A stretch of 54,733 nt of DNA, taken from contig CABQBF010000002.1 of assembly GCA_902462325.1 (NCBI GenBank), forward strand, positions 1 to 54,733, written 5' to 3'. A program made the position numbers and the translations under genes. This document shows positions 16,147 to 24,683 of the stretch, in pieces. Under the pieces are notes generated by a model. The model was not told where the DNA came from. It made no database searches and was given only the letters and a program-made list of their open reading frames with translations. Positions within the stretch are counted from its first letter, which is position 1, and every line of letters begins with the position of its first letter. Source of the DNA: an uncultured Peptococcaceae bacterium (GTDB lineage Bacteria; Bacillota; Peptococcia; Peptococcales; Peptococcaceae).

Positions 16147-17073
16147 TTATTTTTTTATAATCTCTTCTCGTTCTTCTGTTTCTTCGGCTGGAATTATAAT
16201 CTCATAAGCCCTGTGCAAAACCCCTATCTGAACCTCCTGTAAATTACCGCCAAATTCGCCGTCTAAAGTCCAGGAGATTTCCTCTGTGGCAGAAATCCGC
16301 AGCGCGCTGGTGTGAAAGGCATGCAGACACGGATTATTAAAATCATTCAGCAATAATGCTGCAATGGCGCCCTGCAATTCCATGGGATTACGCGGCATTT
16401 TCACCAGCAAAACTTCTAATAGCCCATCGTCCATAGAAACATTGGCCTTGGTATTCATTTTGAACCCGCCGACAGATATGGAATTGGACACCATGCCAAA
16501 AATAAATTCTCCGCAAATCGTTTCGCCATCATGCTCTACCGTCAAATGATAGCCCTTAATTTCTGCTAAATGCTTAATGCCTTCCAAAATATAAGCGGCC
16601 CGTCCTAACGCATTTTTGAACTGCTGCGGTGTAGAATAGCTGACCTCTGTGAAAGCGCCAAAGGCTGCTACATAAACGAAATGCCGCTCATTAAAAAGCC
16701 CCACATCACAAGAGAACGGCTGTCCTTTTACAATTACTTCTGCTGCTTGCAATGCATTGCGGGGAATTCCCAGGCTCACCGCAAAGTCATTGGTGGTGCC
16801 GGCTGGAATATAGCCTAACCAAGGATGGCTGTCAGACTGCAGCAGACCGCCCACCGCTTCATTCAAAGTGCCGTCGCCGCCGGAACAGACAACCAAATCG
16901 TATTGTCCGGCTTCAGCCTTAATAATTTCGACTAGCTCACCGGAGTATTGGGTAGTGCGCACTACAACTTTCCAGTCATTCTTTACGAATTGGTCGATGA
17001 CCTCCAGCAAATTATTTTTAATTTCTGCTCTTCCCGCCTTCGGATTCACCAGAAAAAGCAATGTTCTCTGCAT
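16147..17073 (-). CDS. Diacylglycerol/sphingosine-type lipid kinase
   Basis: This is a 308-aa soluble kinase of the DAGK/LCB5 (YegS, DgkB) superfamily, which phosphorylates a lipid such as diacylglycerol. Motifs are LFLVNPKAGRA at the N-terminus, the nucleotide-binding CSGGDGTLNEAVGG near residue 63, and YIPAGTTNDFA. The start ATG 17073 follows AGGAGGG. It begins 12 nt after the stop of the patatin-like gene in the same direction, so the pair probably works together in lipid turnover (phospholipase then kinase); that link is inference. Confidence 0.92.
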   Translation of the reverse strand: MQRTLLFLVNPKAGRAEIKNNLLEVIDQFVKNDWKVVVRTTQYSGELVEIIKAEAGQYDLVVCSGGDGTLNEAVGGLLQSDSHPWLGYIPAGTTNDFAVSLGIPRNALQAAEVIVKGQPFSCDVGLFNERHFVYVAAFGAFTEVSYSTPQQFKNALGRAAYILEGIKHLAEIKGYHLTVEHDGETICGEFIFGMVSNSISVGGFKMNTKANVSMDDGLLEVLLVKMPRNPMELQGAIAALLLNDFNNPCLHAFHTSALRISATEEISWTLDGEFGGNLQEVQIGVLHRAYEIIIPAEETEEREEIIKK

Positions 17074-17085
17074 GAAATGTCCCTC

Positions 17086-17925
17086 CTAGAATAATGCCGC
17101 AATATCATCCATACGCTGCTGTGCCAATGCATAGCCATAACGATAACAAGCTTCTATCTTATCCATATCCTTCTCAAAACTGTCTATAATGCCATGATGC
17201 GCCGGACGAAGCAATACCGCTTTCCCCTGTCGCTCCAGCTCCTCACAAAAACGAACTGTTTCATTGTATTTGTTATGCCGTGTCAGCAAAGGCTCCACCA
17301 AATTCGGATACTTCCGTTTTAATATCCGCGCTGCGGCCAAATTACTTTTGCTGAGTGTTTTCTCGTAACCGACAGGACGAGTCAATATAATCAATAATTT
17401 TTCATTGCCGTCAGCCAGTGCTTTCCGCACAGGAATGGGATCGCAAATACCGCCGTCAAAATATTCTTCTCCGTTTAATTGAATTGCCGGAAATACCAAC
17501 GGAAGGGCACAGGTTGCTTTCACCATGGTATTGGCCCTGTCTAAATCCTTCCCATTCAAATATTCTGTTTTACCGGTACGGGCATTGGTAACGCCCACCA
17601 AATAGGTCCCCTCATATTGCGCAAAGGTATCCCAATCGAATAGAATTAGCCGGTTCGGAATTTCTTCAAAAGCAAACTGCAAGCCAAACAGACTGCGGCA
17701 TTTCAAAAAGTTTCCTGCACCAATATAACGTTTATCATGACGGTATCGCCTTAAAATTTCTAAATTGCGCCCTTTTTGTTTGGACACATACGAAAAGCCA
17801 TTGGTAATTCCCGCCGACACGCCAATACAATAGGGAAAAAGAATGTCATGCTCCAGCATGGCATCCATAACGCCAGCGCTGAATATAGGACGAAACGTCC
17901 CGCCTTCTAATACCAATCCCGGCAT
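17086..17925 (-). CDS. Patatin-like phospholipase
   Basis: This is a 279-aa patatin-family acyl hydrolase (RssA/YjjU type). The oxyanion-hole region is LVLEGGTFRPIFSAGV (residues 4-19). The nucleophile is the Ser in GVSAG (about 36-40) and the catalytic Asp is in DGG (about 155-157). A predicted N-terminal membrane signal is absent, so action at the inner face of the membrane is likely. The start ATG 17925 follows GAGGAG. It is the first gene of a two-gene unit with the lipid kinase. Confidence 0.9.
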   Translation of the reverse strand: MPGLVLEGGTFRPIFSAGVMDAMLEHDILFPYCIGVSAGITNGFSYVSKQKGRNLEILRRYRHDKRYIGAGNFLKCRSLFGLQFAFEEIPNRLILFDWDTFAQYEGTYLVGVTNARTGKTEYLNGKDLDRANTMVKATCALPLVFPAIQLNGEEYFDGGICDPIPVRKALADGNEKLLIILTRPVGYEKTLSKSNLAAARILKRKYPNLVEPLLTRHNKYNETVRFCEELERQGKAVLLRPAHHGIIDSFEKDMDKIEACYRYGYALAQQRMDDIAALF

Positions 17926-18099
17926 GTACCCATCTCCTCTTGATTATGAACTTGCAAACCGTTCTGCACTGTTTTGTAACATTATTCTATTCTGCCTTCC
18001 GCGGAAAAAGCCCTTCTTAAAAAAATGGTTTTGTGCCGGTCATATAAAAATTTACTAAATATTTGCAGCAACACCTTTCTTTTTTTCAACATATATGTT

Positions 18100-18139
18100 A
18101 TACTTATTTTAAGGAAAAGAAAAATTTTATTTTCCTTAA
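18100..18139 (+). promoter_or_regulatory. Promoter and inverted repeat before the kinase gene
   Basis: A likely -10 (TATACT, 18100-18105) is followed at once by a perfect 10-bp inverted repeat, TTAAGGAAAA (18109-18118) and TTTTCCTTAA (18130-18139). It sits at the expected transcription start, so it may be an operator or a 5' hairpin. No U-run follows, so it is not a terminator. Confidence 0.5.
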
Positions 18140-18174
18140 CAACAAAATTATTTGACGCATCAGGAGGAATTTAT

Positions 18175-18774
18175 ATGGCTAATATTGTTATTACGATTGG
18201 TCGAGAATACGGTAGTGGCGGGCACGAAATTGGTGAGAAGCTGGCCAAAGAACTAGGCTTCAAATTCTATGACAAAGAATTATTAAAAATTGTCGCCGAA
18301 AAAAGTGGTATTCAAGAGCAGGTATTGCAGAAAGCCGATGAAGCTGCCTCCAATCCATTGTTCGCACCTTATTATCCACCATCCATTGATCCAGGCTCTT
18401 TAAACGACCGCGTTTTTAAAATGCAGGCCGATTTAATCAAAGAAAAAGCAGATGCTGAAAGCTGCGTAATTGTTGGACGTTGTGCAAACTATGTACTGGA
18501 AGACCGTGAAAATGTAATTCGCGTATTCATTTATGCCGACATTGAAAAACGTATCAACCGCATTATGAGCCGTCATGGTATTGCTGACCGCGATGTTGCC
18601 AGCAAATTAATTAAAAAGACAGATAAACAGCGCCGCAGTTACTATCAGTTTTACAGCGAAATGAAATGGGGCCGCATAGAAGGTCAGGATTTATTAATCG
18701 ACAGTAGCTTGCTTGGAATTGACGGTACCGTTGCTCTGTTGAAAGATTTAGTAGAAAAGAAATTGGCGCAATAG
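18175..18774 (+). CDS. Cytidylate kinase-like protein
   Basis: This is a 199-aa P-loop protein of the cytidylate-kinase-like family (Cytidylate_kin2). It opens with ITIGREYGSGGHEIGEKLAKEL, a P-loop variant, followed by KFYDKELL. CVIVGRCANYVL and the arginine-rich lid RIMSRHGIADRD also fit. The true substrate of this family is not established; it is distinct from Cmk. The start ATG 18175 follows AGGAGG by 7 nt; an in-frame upstream start is not supported. It is monocistronic, ending in the terminator at 18811. Confidence 0.88.
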   Translation: MANIVITIGREYGSGGHEIGEKLAKELGFKFYDKELLKIVAEKSGIQEQVLQKADEAASNPLFAPYYPPSIDPGSLNDRVFKMQADLIKEKADAESCVIVGRCANYVLEDRENVIRVFIYADIEKRINRIMSRHGIADRDVASKLIKKTDKQRRSYYQFYSEMKWGRIEGQDLLIDSSLLGIDGTVALLKDLVEKKLAQ

Positions 18775-18810
18775 TAACTATTATTTAAAAAATCAAACAA
18801 AATAAGGAAG

Positions 18811-18852
18811 AGAGGAAGAACGGTCATCTATCGACCTGTCTTCCTCTTTTTC
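18811..18852 (+). terminator. Terminator of the cytidylate-kinase-like gene
   Basis: AGAGGAAGA pairs with TCTTCCTCT around an inner GGTC/GACC stem and is followed by a T-run. Confidence 0.85.
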
Positions 18853-18882
18853 GGTTTTTATTTATTTTTCTATGCTAAATTT

Positions 18883-20331
18883 TTAGAAAATAAGGTTACC
18901 TAACGGAATCCCAACTAAAATGGCTAAGATTAAAGCAAGGACAAGATGCATAATACCATTCACATAACCATCCTTAGAAGATAGTGAACTATGTCCGAAT
19001 ATCAGTGCTGCATTCATACTTGCTGCAGGAGTTGCAAATGCAAAGGTCAGAGCCCATACCAAACACATATACAAGGTTGCAGGATTACCGCCCATAGAAG
19101 CAAACAGTGGACAGAGAATTGGCAGTAAAACGATTGCCACTATTAAATTGTGTACAAATTGTGTAATAATACCTATTACAATTGTACAGATGATTATAAA
19201 TAAAATGCCGTCCATATTTGTTAAAATTGGCGTTAAGAAGCTCATCAGCGTTGCCATGATGCCGCATTCCTCTGCATTAAATGCAGCTGCCAAAGGCGTA
19301 GAAGATACTAATAACCAAATTACTTCCCAAGGGATTGTATGGGCAGCCTTTTGTAAATCTGCATAAGGTGTTCCATCCTTTTTCCGAATCCCTGATAAGA
19401 TGGATAAGATAATTGTCAGCATACCCATAATACCCAGCGTTTTGATTTGTTGTATAAACACCAATTCGTCTGGAAGAATGATGGGCAATAGCATTACAAC
19501 TAAGAAACCCACTAACAACGCCAAGCCAAATTTTTGATCTCTTGTCATAGCTGGACATTTCTTGTCTCTATATATTTCTGAAGCGGCACCAATTTTACTT
19601 AAATCCAATTTTAATATAAATTTTGCCACTAACAAAATAAATACTACATAGAGATTTATCATCACAATTTCCCAAATAATAAGCGGAAGTTCTGGGATAG
19701 AACTCTGCATGCCTTGTGCATAAAAGCCGAGATACATAATCTGCCCTGAGAAAAACGGAAACATATAGCTTGCTGTTATATATACAACCATCAAAGCCGG
19801 AATCATAAAAGTGAGAAATGGGTTACGTTTCTCATAACCTGCCTCTTTTGATAAAACAACTACCATTTCCCATAACATAAACAGCCCCACCCATTGAGCT
19901 TGCAGCACAGAAAGCAATTCCATGCCCAAAAGCAATACTGCAACTAGTATCCAAGGTCGTCCAATAATAATTTTTCTGCTCATTAACCACTCCGTTAACC
20001 AGGTTGTTACGCCCGTCGTTGCAATCGCACCAGAAAATATGAATATTACTATCATCATCGGGACCAAATAATAAGAAAACCCATCTACATATGCCTGCTG
20101 CACACCTGTAAAGCCGACCAATGCAAGAGCCAGCATAGAAAACAGACTAGGAAAGATAATACCCAATGTCAGCCATCCATAAATAGAGCCAACAAAAACG
20201 CCTAAACATTTCATCCCCAACTCTGTAATTGCTCCAAACGGAGGCAAAAAGCCAATGCCAAAAGTAAGTAACATATAAATAATAAGATTTATATAATAAA
20301 TTCTGTTTTTACTTGCTGTTTCAGATGACAT
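18883..20331 (-). CDS. SLC13/DASS-type anion permease
   Basis: This is a 482-aa polytopic membrane protein with roughly 11-12 hydrophobic segments. It resembles the divalent anion:sodium symporter (SLC13/citrate transporter) superfamily: two half-repeats, a C-terminal stretch QFVHNLIVAIVLLPIL, then FATPAASMNAALIFG, where DASS proteins bind Na+ and carboxylate. The substrate is unknown. The start is ATG 20331, after AAGGAGT; the longer frame lacks a site. It is downstream of the AP-superfamily hydrolase on the same strand with a 346-nt gap and probably its own promoter (TTGTTT ... TATAGA near 20450-20480). It may import the hydrolase substrate or export a product. Confidence 0.85.
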   Translation of the reverse strand: MSSETASKNRIYYINLIIYMLLTFGIGFLPPFGAITELGMKCLGVFVGSIYGWLTLGIIFPSLFSMLALALVGFTGVQQAYVDGFSYYLVPMMIVIFIFSGAIATTGVTTWLTEWLMSRKIIIGRPWILVAVLLLGMELLSVLQAQWVGLFMLWEMVVVLSKEAGYEKRNPFLTFMIPALMVVYITASYMFPFFSGQIMYLGFYAQGMQSSIPELPLIIWEIVMINLYVVFILLVAKFILKLDLSKIGAASEIYRDKKCPAMTRDQKFGLALLVGFLVVMLLPIILPDELVFIQQIKTLGIMGMLTIILSILSGIRKKDGTPYADLQKAAHTIPWEVIWLLVSSTPLAAAFNAEECGIMATLMSFLTPILTNMDGILFIIICTIVIGIITQFVHNLIVAIVLLPILCPLFASMGGNPATLYMCLVWALTFAFATPAASMNAALIFGHSSLSSKDGYVNGIMHLVLALILAILVGIPLGNLIF

Positions 20332-20543
20332 ATTGATTTCAACTCCTTCTAAATATTGCATAAATCCCCTGATACTTAACTACTAACTTATCATTTCTGC
20401 AAAATTTTAACGCTAGCAAAACTATAATGAAACCTTCATAATATGTGTCTATAATTCGCTCTGCGCATGAAACAATTCACCGCACAACAATTTTTATACT
20501 TGCAGAAGATCTATAGATTTATAGCAAAGCATGTAATAAATCT

Positions 20544-20586
20544 AATGGAGATTTGGAGTATTTAACTCTAAATCTCCATTTTTATT
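20544..20586 (+). terminator. Strong hairpin between hydrolase and permease genes
   Basis: A 15-bp stem (AATGGAGATTT 20544-20554 with AAATCTCCATT 20570-20580, extended inwards) is followed by TTTTTATT on the + strand. Both flanking genes are on the minus strand, where the tail is only weakly U-rich. It may reduce transcription from the hydrolase gene into the permease gene. Confidence 0.6.
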
Positions 20587-20677
20587 AATATTTTTACTCA
20601 TTTTTATAAATCTATAACTTATCGTTCACGAAATTTCTCTCGCACATAAGAAATAACAAGACTTATGCTTTCATATA

Positions 20678-22699
20678 CTACATTTCTTTGCTTAAAATCT
20701 GATATACAGGAGCGCCTTCGCATTGCTTCGGCATACGCACGCCACCTAACAACGCCACTGTTGGTGCCACGTCTACCTCCCGAATAATCCGGTCTGTAAT
20801 GAAATTCTCTTTAATACCTGGTCCAGCTGCCAGGAAGATTGGCGACACAGATGTATCAGCAAAACCAAATGTTGTTGACAGGGAATCACCATGGTCACGG
20901 TTGTAACCTTCGCTCATCCAAACACAGATGTCTCCGCATTCTGGACCACCATACCCCAACAAGACTGCATCACGGTTACGCAAAGCCAATGCCACAACAC
21001 GTTTCCCAGTTTTAGGATCCCGATAACCATATAAGGCTGTCATAATCTCTTCTTCTAATTCATATTGATCTTCTGGTTCTACAATTCCGTGTTCTGTGCG
21101 TCCTTTCAAATTCAAATAAATGTTGTTACCACGGCAAGCTACAGCTTTTGTTTTACTCCAATCTACTTCATGAAAAAGGTTTCCGTCTTCATCCTTCTTA
21201 ACCTCTGTGAATCCCAATTCACGCATAATGCCTACATTCACACCAGACGGATCGCCCATCAGTTGTACCTCATGTTCTGGGCAAACTTGTCCATGGTCTG
21301 ATACAATCACAATCGTCCAGTTTTCATCTAACAAATGCATAAACCGGCCAATATAATCATCAGTCTGCATATACACTTCTTTAAACAATTGTTGATACCG
21401 TTCCGCTGGCAAATTATTGTGTCCTTTTCTCAAGAATTTCACAATCATGTGACCTTCCAGGTCTACATTATGAAAGTGAGAGAAAATTACATCATATTTA
21501 TCATGCTCAATAAAGTAATTCAAAACATCTGCCTGCCATTCACCACCAGCAGTCCAGTTGGCAAACATACAGTCCCTGATTAATTGCTCATCGCCAGCGC
21601 CTAATAAACTGGTCGGTTGCGAATAGCCAACATTTTCGATTACTTCTTTATACAAGCTCTTTGGATGCCAAACTGCATCATTATCAACATTCATGCCCGC
21701 CGAAATCCACATTTTAATATAATCGCCTTCTGGAGATAATTCTAAGATACGCATATTCCGATTGGCCATATAATGTACATCATTTTTATAAGAGTCGTCC
21801 ACCAAATCTTTGGTGAATACGCCCTCTTTCAGAATCGCCATAGGTTCTGCATCTTTTTTAGAATGATAAATCTCTACACGATCGTAAACACCCTGCGCAT
21901 TCTTTACAATCAAACACGGTCTTCTTACAAGACCATTCCCATGCAGCATTACAAATTCTTTCGCATCCTCTGGAGCACTAGCCCAACCGGTTGCCATTTT
22001 AATAGGAGAATGAATGACATCAAATGGGCTATCAGAGAGCGCGCCTTCTCCATCTTCCTCTGTTAATAAAACAATCCGCGTAATTGCACTATCATCGTAA
22101 CTTATATCAAAAAATAAATTTACTCCATCTTCGCCAATTTCCAAATCCTCAATGACACAAGGTACTTTCCCATCGGAAGCAGCACGGCGCCGATATAACA
22201 CTTCTGTTGTCTTTTCACTGGCTATCAACAATTTTTCTGAGTCAACAACACCGCCGCCCATATTGACAAAACCCGGCTGTGTACCATCTACAACATGTAA
22301 ATTGGGGCTGTCAGAGCTTGGTGGCCAAGAAGAACCTGGCCAATGCCAAACCAACGTTCTTTTCCCTGCTTCTGCAAATACGTTCCATAATTGTTCTGCT
22401 TTACAACGGCGAGAATCAATATTATAACAAGTCCCATCAATCCCAACCTGTCCCATAAAATCTGTAATTCCATGTGTCACCGGGAAGGCGCCTGTCGCTA
22501 AGGTAGTCCACATCGGCGGGGTAATAGTTGGCTGTCCACCTAGCATTACCAAATCCTCACGACATGCCCCACGTTCCATAAATTTTTTCAGATTGGGCAT
22601 AACACCTTCATCTACATATTTTCGAGCTAATCTTGGATCTAACCCATCAATACCAAGTACCAAAATCTTTTCACTCAATGCTTTTCTTTCTACTGTCAT
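20678..22699 (-). CDS. Alkaline-phosphatase-superfamily hydrolase (phosphodiesterase/NPP type)
   Basis: This is a 673-aa metal-dependent hydrolase of the alkaline phosphatase fold. The expected catalytic set is complete: Asp18 (GIDGLDP), nucleophile Thr60 (PTITPPMW), Asp413 and His417 (NVDLEGH), Asp468-His469 (VSDHG) and His603 (RDHGDS). A Thr nucleophile points to a nucleotide pyrophosphatase/phosphodiesterase or phosphonoacetate-hydrolase-like enzyme rather than a sulfatase. A region of about 250 residues between Thr60 and Asp413 is unusually long. There is no signal peptide, so it acts in the cytosol. The start ATG 22699 follows GGGAGG. It diverges from the LysR gene and precedes the permease, so it looks like the core of a substrate-induced catabolic module. 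Confidence 0.88.
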   Translation of the reverse strand: MTVERKALSEKILVLGIDGLDPRLARKYVDEGVMPNLKKFMERGACREDLVMLGGQPTITPPMWTTLATGAFPVTHGITDFMGQVGIDGTCYNIDSRRCKAEQLWNVFAEAGKRTLVWHWPGSSWPPSSDSPNLHVVDGTQPGFVNMGGGVVDSEKLLIASEKTTEVLYRRRAASDGKVPCVIEDLEIGEDGVNLFFDISYDDSAITRIVLLTEEDGEGALSDSPFDVIHSPIKMATGWASAPEDAKEFVMLHGNGLVRRPCLIVKNAQGVYDRVEIYHSKKDAEPMAILKEGVFTKDLVDDSYKNDVHYMANRNMRILELSPEGDYIKMWISAGMNVDNDAVWHPKSLYKEVIENVGYSQPTSLLGAGDEQLIRDCMFANWTAGGEWQADVLNYFIEHDKYDVIFSHFHNVDLEGHMIVKFLRKGHNNLPAERYQQLFKEVYMQTDDYIGRFMHLLDENWTIVIVSDHGQVCPEHEVQLMGDPSGVNVGIMRELGFTEVKKDEDGNLFHEVDWSKTKAVACRGNNIYLNLKGRTEHGIVEPEDQYELEEEIMTALYGYRDPKTGKRVVALALRNRDAVLLGYGGPECGDICVWMSEGYNRDHGDSLSTTFGFADTSVSPIFLAAGPGIKENFITDRIIREVDVAPTVALLGGVRMPKQCEGAPVYQILSKEM

Positions 22700-22740
22700 G
22701 AAAAGAACCTCCCTCGCCTGAACGAATATTATCTAAAGCT

Positions 22741-22862
22741 ATCAAAAATCAAGTGCGCACTTTTATACTTCTAATATATAATTTTTGCTAATATTAATCA
22801 AACACTTAATTTATGATAACTATTTAGTTGACAATTTTCGTTTGTATCGTATAATAGAGATT
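22741..22862. promoter_or_regulatory. Divergent promoters and LysR operator candidate
   Basis: The LysR promoter on + is TTGACA (22828-22833), 16 nt, TATAAT (22850-22855). A perfect 12-bp palindrome AAGTGCGCACTT (22751-22762) abuts a candidate minus-strand -35 (TTGATT) for the hydrolase gene. A palindrome next to the -35 of the divergent gene is the usual place for a LysR activator site. Confidence 0.65.
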
Positions 22863-22902
22863 AAAAAGAAATATACTATTGTTATCTAAAAGGGTGGTTA
22901 TA

Positions 22903-23859
22903 ATGATGCGCTTGGAGCAACTACAATATTTAATCACAATTGCCCACTGTCACTCCATGCGGAAAGCCAGTGAAACTTTACATATTTCTCAACAAAACAT
23001 TAGTAAAGCCATTTGTAATCTTGAAGACGAACTAGGTGTTCAACTGCTTGAACGTACAACAACAGGCTGCTTTCTTACACAAGACGGTGAAAAAGTTTAT
23101 CATTTAGCCAGTGAGATTTGTCAGCGCACAAAAAAAATTTCAACACTATTTCCGTCTAGACCAATCTTATCACAATATGAAACACTGAAGGGGACTTTTT
23201 CTGCTGCCTCAATCCCAGGTTATACCCCGTTTATGTACAATACCTTGATGCAACTCAAGGACCTTTGCCCACAACTCACTTTTCATTTAGAAGAAAAAGA
23301 AGCACTTGATGTTGTAAATTATTTAATTGCCACAGGACACGAATGCGGTCTGGCTACACTTGACAGCAAGATTCGTTTTATTACTGAGCCAAGCTTCTGG
23401 AATCATTACGAAATCCTGATTTTGCGTCACGATTATTTAAAAGTGTTCACTACCATATCTTCTCCACTCGTACAATATCAAAGCATTTCCAATAAACAAT
23501 TATCACAATATCCTTTAATTTCCTATGCCACCGCTTCAACACATAAACCTTTAACATTACAGCTACTTGACGAAGAAGGCATTCAGTATCAGCAGTTCAT
23601 GTCTTCCAATAGTCAGGCTATTTTCAACGAATTCATTATTCAAAAAAGAGCAATTGCGATATCGTCCGATTTGGTTTTCAAAACAGCTGTCAGGACAAAT
23701 TCTGATAATCTCATTCTTTTGCCCATGACGCATAAAATCCCAATCGTCCATGTCTATATTCGAAAACGGAAGCTATCTGCTGTTGGACAAATTTTTGATT
23801 GGCTGTTATTACAGAACCTTCAGGAGTTTGGCCTCACACCAACTCTCTATAATCCTTAA
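22903..23859 (+). CDS. LysR-family transcriptional regulator
   Basis: This is a 318-aa LysR regulator. The winged HTH is at residues 3-62 (MRLEQLQYLITIAHCHSMRKASETLHISQQNIS). A C-terminal effector-binding domain follows, with rather weak family similarity. ATG 22903 lies 6 nt after AAAGGGTGG. It diverges from the AP-superfamily hydrolase and is the obvious candidate to control that gene and the permease in response to the substrate. Base composition is AT-rich, as in the other two module genes, unlike the GC-richer genes around. A shared terminator hairpin lies at 23905-23946. Confidence 0.9.
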   Translation: MMRLEQLQYLITIAHCHSMRKASETLHISQQNISKAICNLEDELGVQLLERTTTGCFLTQDGEKVYHLASEICQRTKKISTLFPSRPILSQYETLKGTFSAASIPGYTPFMYNTLMQLKDLCPQLTFHLEEKEALDVVNYLIATGHECGLATLDSKIRFITEPSFWNHYEILILRHDYLKVFTTISSPLVQYQSISNKQLSQYPLISYATASTHKPLTLQLLDEEGIQYQQFMSSNSQAIFNEFIIQKRAIAISSDLVFKTAVRTNSDNLILLPMTHKIPIVHVYIRKRKLSAVGQIFDWLLLQNLQEFGLTPTLYNP

Positions 23860-23904
23860 ATTAACTAAATTTTTATAGCAATAAGAATATCCTCTTGGCT
23901 AATC

Positions 23905-23946
23905 GCAAAAAAAGACAACCGTTTAGACCCTAAACAGTTGTCTTTC
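23905..23946 (-). terminator. Terminator of the pentapeptide/sirtuin unit
   Basis: AAGACAAC-type arms with GTTTAG/CTAAAC pair almost perfectly, and the minus-strand side ends in seven U. The + side (TCTTTCTCTC) may also stop the LysR transcript. Confidence 0.85.
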
Positions 23947-23996
23947 TCTCTATTGAAATTAACTATTATTTTCAAAAAATTTTCTTCCAGCTAAAA

Positions 23997-24683
23997 TTAT
24001 TTCACCTTTAACCCCAACAGCTTGCTCAATTCCAACGCTTGCAAGCTGTTCACGGTTAACCCTTGCAATTCATTATAATTGTCAGATAATAACAGGCCTT
24101 CTATCTGGCAGGTTGAGAAATCCAGATTTTTCAGCGGCGTGCGGAAAAAATCCGCTCTGCTTAAATCACACGCTTCCCACTGGCATTGCTTTAGCTTGCA
24201 GCTAGATAGACTGAATTCTTGCAAGTTACACTGTTGAAACTGCACCATCTCCAAAATGGCTCTGGAAAAATTAGCGTAGCGCAGCTGACATCGTTGCAGC
24301 AGTAAATGATGCAGGCTGCTTTCCTTCCACAAAATACCCGGCCCTTTAATTTCTTCTAGCGTACAGCACTCCCAATAGCTACCGCCAAAATCGCAGTTTG
24401 ATAAATCGCAGTTGCGAAAGATACTGTGCCGAAAGCTGGCTTTTTCAAAACGACAGGCAGAGAAGCGGCAATTCACAAATACAATATTGCGAAAGGTTAC
24501 ACCATGGCAATCCAGTTCCACGCAGGATAAGCCTTTCACCAAACAGTTCTCTATGGAGCTTTCTTCATAAGCTGCTAGCTCTAATAGCGCCAAGAACTCC
24601 TCTTGCTGTGTAATTACCTGCAGGTCAGCTTCCTTCAATTGGGGCTGGCGCAGCGGTTTTCCAATTATTTTTTCTGCCATCAT
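23997..24683 (-). CDS. Pentapeptide-repeat protein
   Basis: This 228-aa protein is largely pentapeptide repeats from about residue 45 to 200 (for example FRNCDLSNCDFGG and CDLSRADFFRTPLKNLDF), predicted to form a right-handed quadrilateral beta-helix. Cys is unusually common at repeat positions. No signal peptide or membrane segment is present. Family members include gyrase-protecting Qnr/MfpA proteins and many of unknown role; nothing here fixes the function. Its ATG overlaps the sirtuin stop codon (CAATGATG), so the two are translationally coupled. Confidence 0.88.
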   Translation of the reverse strand: MMAEKIIGKPLRQPQLKEADLQVITQQEEFLALLELAAYEESSIENCLVKGLSCVELDCHGVTFRNIVFVNCRFSACRFEKASFRHSIFRNCDLSNCDFGGSYWECCTLEEIKGPGILWKESSLHHLLLQRCQLRYANFSRAILEMVQFQQCNLQEFSLSSCKLKQCQWEACDLSRADFFRTPLKNLDFSTCQIEGLLLSDNYNELQGLTVNSLQALELSKLLGLKVK

